A stretch of 64,000 nucleotides of DNA, taken from Bradyrhizobium liaoningense. GTDB taxonomy: Bacteria; Pseudomonadota; Alphaproteobacteria; Rhizobiales; Xanthobacteraceae. How positions within the stretch are numbered: the stretch's first letter is position 1; each line of letters opens with the position of its first letter. A model generated the notes under the pieces. That model did no database searches and was not told the DNA's origin. It worked only from the letters and a program-made list of their open reading frames with translations. The translations under genes were made by a program, and so were the position numbers. Of this stretch, positions 57,219 through 64,000 are shown one piece after another. The stretch is from contig NZ_JAFCJS010000006.1 of NCBI RefSeq assembly GCF_018130825.1, positions 1-64,000 on the forward strand. The letters are read 5' to 3'.

Positions 57219-58148
57219 TCAAGCGCCCATCAGGGCGCCGACATGCGCCGTAACAGATTCTTTCAGTCCTTGCAGGTCATAGCCGCCCTCGAGCACCGAG
57301 ACAACGCGGCCCCCGGCGGACTTGTCGGCGAGGTCCATCAGCTTGCGCGTGACCCAGGTGTAGTCCTCCGCGCGCAGGTTCAGCGAGGCCAGCGGATCGC
57401 GGTAATGCGCATCGAAGCCCGCCGAGATGATGAGCAGCTCGGGGCTGAATTTTTCGAGCTGCGGCAAAATCAAATTCTCGAACGCGGAGCGGAATTCGGG
57501 GCCGCCGTCTTCCGACGCCAGCGGCGCGTTGACGATGGTGTCGTGGTCGCCGCGCTCGCTCTTCGCGCCGGTGCCCGGAAACAGCGGCATCTGGTGCGTC
57601 GAGCAGTACATCACGGTCGGGTCCGACCAGAAGATGTCCTGCGTGCCGTTGCCGTGATGCACGTCGAAATCGACGATGGCCGCGCGCTTGATGCCGTATT
57701 TGCGCTGCGCATGGCGCGCGGCGATCGCGACATTGTCGAAGAAGCAGAAGCCCATCGGCTTGCCGATCTCGGCGTGATGGCCGGGCGGGCGCACTGCGAC
57801 GAAAGCATTGCGGTGCTCGCCATTCATAACTGCTTCGGTCGCCGCCACCGCGCCGCCGACGCCGCGCATCACCGCTTCCCACGTGCCAGGGGACATCGAG
57901 GTGTCGCCGTCGATATAGACCTGACCGCTGGTCGGCGCGATGTGGCGCAGCTCGGTGACGTAATGCTCGTTGTGGCAGAGCGTGACGAGGTCGAGATCGC
58001 CCTCCGGCGCCTGGTCGCGAACGAGAAACTGGAATCGCTCGTGCGACAGCGCTTCCTCCACCGCGCGCAGCCGGTCGGGCCGTTCTGGGTGTCCCGGCGG
58101 CGTGACGTGGTCGAGGCAGGCCTTGTGGGAAAGAAGAAGCGTGCTCAT
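57219..58148 (-). CDS. Histone deacetylase-family hydrolase
   Basis: This encodes 309 residues from the ATG at 58148. The zinc-hydrolase signatures are 'VRPPGHHAEIGKPMGFCFFD' with the catalytic His pair, 'AAIVDFDVHHGNGTQDIF' with Asp/His zinc ligands and 'ISAGFDAHYRDPLASLNL' with the third ligand Asp. Bacterial members remove acetyl or other acyl groups from polyamines, aminoalcohols or proteins (AcuC/AphA type). Here the substrate is unknown. It precedes xseB on the same strand. Confidence 0.9.
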   Translation of the reverse strand: MSTLLLSHKACLDHVTPPGHPERPDRLRAVEEALSHERFQFLVRDQAPEGDLDLVTLCHNEHYVTELRHIAPTSGQVYIDGDTSMSPGTWEAVMRGVGGAVAATEAVMNGEHRNAFVAVRPPGHHAEIGKPMGFCFFDNVAIAARHAQRKYGIKRAAIVDFDVHHGNGTQDIFWSDPTVMYCSTHQMPLFPGTGAKSERGDHDTIVNAPLASEDGGPEFRSAFENLILPQLEKFSPELLIISAGFDAHYRDPLASLNLRAEDYTWVTRKLMDLADKSAGGRVVSVLEGGYDLQGLKESVTAHVGALMGA

Positions 58149-58282
58149 CAGGTCGGCCTCATGGGATGCGGGCTCTTGACGTCGCTTGACGCATCCGGCG
58201 CCAAAACGCAATGCCAAACCCAATCTATGCGCCTGGACGGGAATGGCAAAGGGTTGTCCCGTTCCGGCCCGTTTGATCCGGA

Positions 58283-59941
58283 TCAATTCACGCGCAGGAT
58301 CCGAGTCGGAGGCAGCGGGCCGATCGGCCCGTGCGCGCGGAAAAAGGCGAACAGCGCGTCCGCGTCGTAGCCGCCATATTGCGGCGCCGAGCCCTGCTTG
58401 GCGACCGTGAAGCCGTCGCCGCCGACGGCGAGGTAATCGTTGAGGGTGACGCGGTAGCCGCTGGCCTGCTCGATCGGCCTGCCGTTGAGCGTCATCTTCT
58501 CCGCCATCACGCGCTCGCCGAACGGCTTCGAGCCGTCCCAGGTGTAACTGAACCCGTTCGACACCTGCAGGATCCGCGGCCGCTTCGGGTCGAGCCATTG
58601 CTGTTCCAGCATGTCCTTGAGCTGGCTTCCGGTCAGCGTCATCGTGACGAGGCGGTTGCGAAAGGGCTGGCTGGCGAAGACATCGCCGAACGATATGGCG
58701 CCGTTCTCCTTCGGGACGATATCGGTGCGGATGCCGCCGGGGTTGGTGAGCGCGATGACAGCGCCGCCATCCTGGGCCGCCTTGGTCGCTGCGAGCTGCG
58801 CATCCGCGATGACGTCGCCGAGCGCGCTTTCGCCGGCCTCGTTCGGAACGCGTGACAGCGTCTGCGTCACCGATCCCGCCGGCCGGTTGGCGATCGGCGC
58901 CGAAAGCTTGTCATAGGCATCGATCAATGCGGTCTGTTCGGGGTCCTTCGCGAGCGAGGCGTTGGCGACGATGACGTTCTCGGCCCTCGCGCTGACGATG
59001 TCGCGCGTTGTCGGATCGAGCTTGAGGTCGATCGCCGTGACCAGCGTACCGTATTTGTCGCCGCTGGTGACGAGCCGTCCGTCGATATCGCAGACATAGG
59101 CGCGGTGGGTGTGGCCGCTGACGACGACGTCGACGGCGCGATCGAATTTCTTGACGATGTCGACGATCGGCCCCGTGATGGCGGGGCATTCGTTGTAATC
59201 GCCGGAGGGCTCGCCGCCCTGGTGGATCAGCACCACGATCGCCTCGACGCCGCGCGCCTTCAGCTGCGGCACCAGCGCATTCACCGTCTCGGCCTCGTCG
59301 CGGAATTCGAGTCCGGCAATGCCTGACGGCGAGACGATGCCCGCCGTCTCCTTCAGCGTCAGTCCGATGAAGGCGACGGGAATTCCGTCGAACTCCCTGA
59401 TCTCGTAGGGCGGCAGCACGCTCTTGCCGGTCGCAGTCTCGATCGTGGAGGCCGCGAGATAATGGAATTTGGCACCTAGGAAGGGATGCGGTCCCTGGCA
59501 GCCGTCGAGCGGATGGCAGCCGCCGTTCTGCATCCTGAGCAGCTCGGTCTTGCCCTCGTCGAATTCGTGATTGCCGACCGAGGTGATCGCAAGCCCCATC
59601 ATCGAGAGCGACTCGATCGAAGGCTCGTCGTGGAACATCGCCGACAGGAACGGGCTCGCTCCGATCAAATCACCGGCGGCGACGAAGATCGTGTTCTTGT
59701 GCCCTTCGCGCAATTGCTTGACCAGCGTCGCCATGTACTCGGCGCCGCCGGCCGCGACCATCACCTTCCTGGTCTTGTCTTCGGGATCATTGATGCGGAT
59801 GCCGCCCGGCGGCGGCCGCAGATTGCCGTGGAAATCGTTGATCGCGAGAATGCGCAGCTCGACGGGTGCGGCGGTCTGGGCGGAGGCGGGAAGGGGGGCA
59901 AGCGCGAGGACAAGCGCAGCAAGGATGGATCCGTATCGCAT
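58283..59941 (-). CDS. Periplasmic 5'-nucleotidase / UshA-like phosphoesterase
   Basis: This encodes 552 residues from the ATG at 59941, which begins a signal peptide ('LVLALAPLPASAQ'). Metallophosphoesterase motifs are 'ILAINDFHGNLRPPPGG', 'TSVGNHEFDEGKTELLRM' and 'VVVSGHTHRAYVCDIDGR'. The C-terminal UshA substrate domain contains 'GGAVIALTNPGGIRTDIV' and 'ASGYRVTLNDYLAVGGDGF'. It hydrolyses nucleotides or UDP-sugars in the periplasm to recover phosphate and nucleoside. It is separated from the hydratase gene by a GC-rich hairpin. Confidence 0.92.
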   Translation of the reverse strand: MRYGSILAALVLALAPLPASAQTAAPVELRILAINDFHGNLRPPPGGIRINDPEDKTRKVMVAAGGAEYMATLVKQLREGHKNTIFVAAGDLIGASPFLSAMFHDEPSIESLSMMGLAITSVGNHEFDEGKTELLRMQNGGCHPLDGCQGPHPFLGAKFHYLAASTIETATGKSVLPPYEIREFDGIPVAFIGLTLKETAGIVSPSGIAGLEFRDEAETVNALVPQLKARGVEAIVVLIHQGGEPSGDYNECPAITGPIVDIVKKFDRAVDVVVSGHTHRAYVCDIDGRLVTSGDKYGTLVTAIDLKLDPTTRDIVSARAENVIVANASLAKDPEQTALIDAYDKLSAPIANRPAGSVTQTLSRVPNEAGESALGDVIADAQLAATKAAQDGGAVIALTNPGGIRTDIVPKENGAISFGDVFASQPFRNRLVTMTLTGSQLKDMLEQQWLDPKRPRILQVSNGFSYTWDGSKPFGERVMAEKMTLNGRPIEQASGYRVTLNDYLAVGGDGFTVAKQGSAPQYGGYDADALFAFFRAHGPIGPLPPTRILRVN

Positions 59942-60017
59942 GGAACCAAGATTAGTCGTTTCGCGCGAAGATTTCACGAAACCTTTTGTTAAGTTGCGGC
60001 GGACGCCGCATGTTCCC

Positions 60018-60040
60018 ACCCGCCCCTTGAGGGGGCGGGT
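60018..60040. terminator. GC-rich hairpin, possible terminator
   Basis: ACCCGCCCC (60018-60026) pairs with GGGGCGGGT (60032-60040). It lies 20 bp after the hydratase stop but lacks a U-tract. Confidence 0.45.
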
Positions 60041-60059
60041 GACAACTGAGCGCTCGCCT

Positions 60060-60818
60060 CTACCGCTTCTTCCGGTTCGCAAACGCGTTGAACGCAGCCA
60101 CCGCGTCGTCCGATTTCAACCGCTCGCCGAACAGGTGGGCCTCCTGGTCGATGCGGCGGGTCAATTCCTCCGGCGGGGTGCGCAGCAGCTTGCGCGAGGT
60201 CGCGACCGCCTCGGCCGGAAGCCGGCAGATCTCGCGCGCTACCTTGCGCGCCTCGACCTCGGTGTGTCCCGGCGAGACCACGCTGTTGACGAAGCCTGCG
60301 GCTTCGGCTTGCGCGGCGGTGAAGGTCCGCCCCATCACCAGCATCGCGAAAGCGCGCTGGTACCCCATCGTGTTCGGCATCAGGAGGCTGGCCGCGCCGA
60401 CCGGTACCAGCCCGAGATGGATATAGGGCGCCGAGAACGTCGCAGCTGTCGAGGCGAGCACGTAGTCGCAATGAAACAGCATCACCGTGCCCATGCCGAT
60501 CGACGCGCCGTCCACTGCTGCGATGATCGGCTTGACGTTGAGGGCGAGCGAATAGAGAAACTTGGCGCCGTTCGACAGCGTTTCCGGGCGTGCGGTGTCG
60601 GCGTGGAGAAAATCGTCGATATCGTCGCCGGCGGTGAACACGCCGGAGCCGCCGGTGATGATCATGCAGCGGATGTCGGGATTGTTCTGCGCGGTATCGA
60701 TCGCGTGGCTCATCTCCCGGTACATGTCCTGGGTGATCGCGTTCTTCTTGCCCGGACGCCGCAAGGTGATCACGCGCGTCCCCCGCTCTTCGGTGACCAC
60801 GATATTGCCATTCGGCAT
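60060..60818 (-). CDS. Enoyl-CoA hydratase/isomerase family protein
   Basis: This encodes 252 residues. The crotonase fold shows 'GSGVFTAGDDIDDFLHADTA' and the oxyanion-hole 'AAVDGASIGMGTVMLFHCDY', then 'ATFSAPYIHLGLVPVGAASL', with no Glu at the hydratase acid/base position. This points to an enoyl-CoA isomerase (2,3-type) or another family chemistry. The C-terminus 'SDDAVAAFNAFANRKKR' is standard. It may act in beta-oxidation. Confidence 0.85.
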   Translation of the reverse strand: MPNGNIVVTEERGTRVITLRRPGKKNAITQDMYREMSHAIDTAQNNPDIRCMIITGGSGVFTAGDDIDDFLHADTARPETLSNGAKFLYSLALNVKPIIAAVDGASIGMGTVMLFHCDYVLASTAATFSAPYIHLGLVPVGAASLLMPNTMGYQRAFAMLVMGRTFTAAQAEAAGFVNSVVSPGHTEVEARKVAREICRLPAEAVATSRKLLRTPPEELTRRIDQEAHLFGERLKSDDAVAAFNAFANRKKR

Positions 60819-61071
60819 GAGAGCCCCCCTGCGCCGTCGCGACGTTTGCCGCCCGCGAGTCTCGCAGACCTCAGCCTACATCATCTTGCTGGCGTGCCAA
60901 TGCGCTCGCTCAACCTTTTCGAGCTTGAACCCCGCAAGCCCGCGCCCACTGCCGGTTGCATTGCCCATCACATGCTTTTGCGCGTCGCAACAAATGGCTA
61001 CAATGTTTCATTTGAAAAACCGGTGGTTGTGGGGCACGATCTTGCCCAGTTCCATCTGGTCGGCCCGATTG

Positions 61072-62313
61072 ATGGTTGCCGCAACAGGCGTTGACGAATC
61101 TTCGCTGTATTATCGCGGCTGGCGCGTCGTGCTGGCCTGCTTCCTGATGGCCTTCTTCATGTTCGGCTTCGGCCTCTACGGCCAGGGCGTCTATCTCGCC
61201 GAACTCCAGCGCGCCCATGGCTGGCCCGGCACGCTGGTCTCCGCGGCCAGCACGTTCTCGTTTCTTCTGACCTCCGTCCTCGTCATCTTCACCGACGATC
61301 TGCTCGACCGCATCGGGCTGCGCTCGCTGATCCTGTGCGGGCTTTCCGCACTGGGCGCTTCGACCGTGCTGCTGGCGCTGATGCAGACGCCCTGGCAGCT
61401 CTACCTCGCCTATGCGCTGATGTCGGTCGGCTGGACCGGCATGGGTACCGTGGTGATCGCGACCGTGCTGAATTCCTGGTTCGAGCGGCGCCGCGGCCTC
61501 GCGCTCAGCCTCGCCTTCAACGGCGCGACCTGCGGCGGCATCATCCTCGTTCCGCTGCTGCTGTCGCTGACCGGCAGCATCGGCTTCCGTTCGGCGATGC
61601 TCGCGGCAACGATCGTGATGGTGGTGCTGGTGCTGCCGGTGGTCATCGGCTTCATCGGCTGGCCCGGGGGGACATCATTGGCATCGGGCGGACGACCGTC
61701 CGGTGCCGGCACAGCCGCAGTGCATTCGCGCAAGGCGCTGCTCGCCAACGCCGCGTTCTGGACCATGGTGCTGCCGATCGCGATCGCGCTGCTGGCGCAG
61801 ATGGGGTTCATCATCCACCAGGTGACGTTCCTCGAACCGCTGATCGGTCGCGCCAACGCGGGCCTTGCGGTGACGATCATGGCCGCGATGGCGGTGGTCG
61901 GGCGCCTCTCGCTCGGCCTGTTCGTCGACCGGCTCGATCCGCGGCTTGCCTGCGCGGCGTCGATGACCAGCCAGGCGGCCGCGCTCTTCGTGCTGCTCCA
62001 GAGCACGAATCCGACTGTGCTGCTGGCGTGCTGCGCCGTCTACGGCTTCTCGATCGGCAACATGATCACGTTCCCGCCCCTGATCATCCAGCGCGAGCTC
62101 GGCTCTGCCGCCTTTGCCGCCGCGATGGGATTGGGCACCTCGATCAGCGGCGTCGTCAGCGCCTTCGGCCCGGGCATCGTCGGGCTCGTGCGCAGTTTCA
62201 CAGGTAGCTACACGACGGCGTTCGCGATGTGCGTGCTGCTGGATCTCGTGGCGGCGGGAATCGTGCTGTGGCGGCCGGGAGGAAGGGCGAAGATCGTTCG
62301 TAGGGTGGATTAG
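61072..62313 (+). CDS. MFS transporter (monocarboxylate-type)
   Basis: This encodes 413 residues from the ATG at 61072; an in-frame ATG at 60994 would add 26 residues. Twelve spans are predicted. Helix 1 reads 'RVVLACFLMAFFMFGFGLYG', with the DUF-type loop 'LTSVLVIFTDDLLDRIGLRS' and a conserved 'NGATCGGIILVPLLLSLTG' near helix 5. The pattern fits the oxalate/monocarboxylate (OFA/MCT-like) branch. Its last codons lie inside a palindromic repeat (62303 onward). Substrate unknown. Confidence 0.85.
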   Translation: MVAATGVDESSLYYRGWRVVLACFLMAFFMFGFGLYGQGVYLAELQRAHGWPGTLVSAASTFSFLLTSVLVIFTDDLLDRIGLRSLILCGLSALGASTVLLALMQTPWQLYLAYALMSVGWTGMGTVVIATVLNSWFERRRGLALSLAFNGATCGGIILVPLLLSLTGSIGFRSAMLAATIVMVVLVLPVVIGFIGWPGGTSLASGGRPSGAGTAAVHSRKALLANAAFWTMVLPIAIALLAQMGFIIHQVTFLEPLIGRANAGLAVTIMAAMAVVGRLSLGLFVDRLDPRLACAASMTSQAAALFVLLQSTNPTVLLACCAVYGFSIGNMITFPPLIIQRELGSAAFAAAMGLGTSISGVVSAFGPGIVGLVRSFTGSYTTAFAMCVLLDLVAAGIVLWRPGGRAKIVRRVD

Positions 62314-62435
62314 CCCTGCAGATGCGCAAAGCGCATCTGCAGGGCGTAATCCACCTCTTCTGTTCACGCGGCGGCACAAGCGGTGGGTTACGCGAGCGGG
62401 CTGCGCTGCGCGCAGCCGCAGGCTAACCCACCCTA
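62303..62435. repeat. Intergenic repeat pair (GGTGGATTA / GTGGGTTA family)
   Basis: The first hairpin (62303-62356) has perfect arms GTGGATTA...TAATCCAC around CCCTGCAGATGCGC-AAA-GCGCATCTGCAGGG. The second (62381-62434) has GTGGGTTA...TAACCCAC around GGGCTGCGC/GCGCAGCC. The element overlaps the MFS stop codon and separates two convergent genes. Confidence 0.85.
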
Positions 62436-62460
62436 CGCATCGATGCTCGCGGTCAGCAGC

Positions 62461-64000
62461 TTACCCCAACAACACCGCATCCGCCGCCGCGACCGAGTCC
62501 GCGCTCTCGGTCACGGTGCGCTCGAGCGCGCCGGCCTGGACTGTGATGTTCTCGGCGAAGAAACGCGCGAGCGAGACGTAGCGCGCGGCGTCCGTATTGC
62601 CGTCGGCCTTCGCGGCGAGCGCCTCGGAGGCCAGCATGCAGCCGCCGAGCGTCGCGCCGAACTGCTGCAAGTAAGGCGTCGCGCCGGCCAGCGCATCGTT
62701 CGGCGCCGACGTCACGCGCTCCAGCAGCCATTTGCTGGTGCGCGCCAAGGCCTCCAGCGCCTCGCGAAGCTTGACGCCGGTGGTGCCAAAAGCAGGATCG
62801 TTGGAGGCTTCGACCTGTTTGACGGTTGCCGAGAGCTCGTCGAGCAGTGCCCATACGGCAGCGCCGCCGTTCGCCGCGAGCTTTCGCGTGACGAGGTCGA
62901 TGGCCTGGATGCCGTTGGTGCCCTCATAGATCGCGGTGATGCGCGCGTCGCGATAGTGCTGGGCGGCGCCGGTCTCCTCGATGAAGCCCATGCCGCCATG
63001 CACCTGCACGCCGAGATAGGCGACCTCGTTGCCGATATCGGTGGAATAGCCCTTCGCCATCGGCGTCAGCAGCGCCGCGCGTGCGGCGGCCTCAGTGCGG
63101 ACCTTCGGGTCCTTGGCGCGCAAGGAGACGTCGAGCGCGACGGCGGTGGCGTAGCAGATGGTGCGCGCGGCGGCGGTCTGCGCCCGCATCCGCATCAGCA
63201 TGCGCTTGACGTCGGGATGCACGAAGATCGCGTCCGAGCCTTCGCCCTTCTTGCCGATGGCGCGGCCCTGCTTGCGCTCCTGCGCATAGGCGAGAGCCTG
63301 CTGATAGGCGCGGTCGGCGACGCCGACGCCCTCGAGGCCGACGCCGAGCCGCGCCTGGTTCATCATCGTGAACATGCAGCGCATGCCCTGGTTCTCTTCG
63401 CCGATCAGGAAACCGATCGCGCCGCCATGATCGCCCATGGTCATGGTGCAGGTCGGCGAGGCATGCATGCCGAGCTTGTGCTCGACGCCGGAGGCAAAGA
63501 TGTCGTTACGCTTCCCGAGCGAGCCGTCTGCATTGACCATGAACTTCGGCACGAGGAAGAGCGAGATTCCCTTGGTGCCGGCGGGCGCATCGGGAAGGCG
63601 CGCCAGCACGAAATGCACGATGTTGTCGGTCATGTCGTGCTCGCCATAGGTGATGAAGATCTTCGTCCCCTTGATGCGATAGGTGCCGTCGGCCTGCTTC
63701 TCGGCGCGGGTGCGCAGCGCGCCGACATCGGAGCCGGCCTGCGGCTCGGTCAGCTGCATGGTGCCGGTCCATTCGCCGGAGACGAGCTTTTCGAGATAGA
63801 TCGTCTTCAGCTCGTCGCTGCCATGCGCGTCCAGCGCCTCGATCGCCGAGGCCGTCAGCAGCGGACAGAGGCCGAAGGCGACATTGGCCGCGCTCCAGAT
63901 CTCGGTGCAGGCGGCGTTGATCGCCATCGGCAGGCCCTGGCCGCCGAAATCCTCAGGCCCCGACACCGCGTTCCAGCCGCCCTCGGTCCAGCGCTTGTAG
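62461..64000 (-). CDS. Acyl-CoA dehydrogenase, DmdC-like (cut by right edge)
   Basis: The frame is open through base 64000, so the N-terminus lies outside; 513 codons are present. Acyl-CoA dehydrogenase motifs are 'GTMQLTEPQAGSDVGALRTR', 'YRIKGTKIFITYGEHDMTDN' and the catalytic Glu in 'ITAIYEGTNGIQAIDLVTRK'. A C-terminal extension (~380-500: 'DELSATVKQVEASNDPAF', 'LGGCMLASEALAAKADGN') is the Acyl-CoA_dh_C domain of the ~600-residue group that includes 3-methylmercaptopropionyl-CoA dehydrogenase DmdC. The precise substrate is undetermined. It uses FAD. Confidence 0.92.
   Translation of the reverse strand, partial: YKRWTEGGWNAVSGPEDFGGQGLPMAINAACTEIWSAANVAFGLCPLLTASAIEALDAHGSDELKTIYLEKLVSGEWTGTMQLTEPQAGSDVGALRTRAEKQADGTYRIKGTKIFITYGEHDMTDNIVHFVLARLPDAPAGTKGISLFLVPKFMVNADGSLGKRNDIFASGVEHKLGMHASPTCTMTMGDHGGAIGFLIGEENQGMRCMFTMMNQARLGVGLEGVGVADRAYQQALAYAQERKQGRAIGKKGEGSDAIFVHPDVKRMLMRMRAQTAAARTICYATAVALDVSLRAKDPKVRTEAAARAALLTPMAKGYSTDIGNEVAYLGVQVHGGMGFIEETGAAQHYRDARITAIYEGTNGIQAIDLVTRKLAANGGAAVWALLDELSATVKQVEASNDPAFGTTGVKLREALEALARTSKWLLERVTSAPNDALAGATPYLQQFGATLGGCMLASEALAAKADGNTDAARYVSLARFFAENITVQAGALERTVTESADSVAAADAVLLG

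Overview
The window is high-GC alphaproteobacterial chromosome. Small-protein families, gene order (fabI, a histidine phosphatase, aroC, cyclase; dxs, xseB, deacetylase), poly-HAMP kinase and intergenic palindromes all fit Bradyrhizobium or a close relative in the Nitrobacteraceae. That assignment is inference from recognition; no marker rRNA is present. I see no tRNA, rRNA, insertion sequence, prophage or CRISPR array. The two edge genes, a poly-HAMP sensor kinase on the left and an acyl-CoA dehydrogenase on the right, are cut by the window.

Bases 1-10000 hold the kinase and then a run of small stress-type genes: two DUF4142 proteins, a ribbon-helix-helix regulator, a PAP2 phosphatase with two small membrane proteins, an SDR, a PRC-barrel protein and several tiny hydrophilic proteins. 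Six or seven of the transcription units here, including the following EmrA/EmrB-type efflux pair (10.0-12.8 kb), have upstream sites of the form GGAAC-N16/17-NGTT or one base off. This is the promoter type of the EcfG general stress sigma factor, so the block looks like a general-stress-response island. From 12.8 to 24 kb lie an HxlR regulator divergent from an SDR-like protein with two palindromes between them, nitronate monooxygenase, a PhoD-type phosphatase, an aldo/keto reductase, a BoxR-like HTH protein, an aminotransferase and a KefB-type antiporter.

From 24 to 36 kb the genes are metabolic or envelope genes: ribB with a degenerate second domain, glutaryl-CoA dehydrogenase, an MBL hydrolase, a fatty acyl-CoA ligase, extensin-like and L,D-transpeptidase wall enzymes, CorA, a methyltransferase/SDR pair and pdxH. 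Palindromic repeats separate many of them. From 36 to 43.5 kb come a DnaJ-like chaperone, an ECF sigma/anti-sigma pair, fabI, a histidine phosphatase, aroC and an adenylate/guanylate cyclase, with clpS at 43.55-43.86 kb.

The most informative locus is 43.9-46.5 kb. A fluoride (crcB-motif) riboswitch followed by an intrinsic terminator precedes an operon of an MFS transporter, two CrcB fluoride-channel subunits and a DUF190 protein. The MFS gene is the first gene under the switch. From 46.7 kb to the end are a DUF1194 protein, two enoyl-CoA hydratases, a methyltransferase, an rRNA-modification pair (RlmD-like and TlyA), a nucleoside deoxyribosyltransferase, dxs, xseB, a histone-deacetylase-family hydrolase, a 5'-nucleotidase, an MFS transporter and the edge acyl-CoA dehydrogenase.
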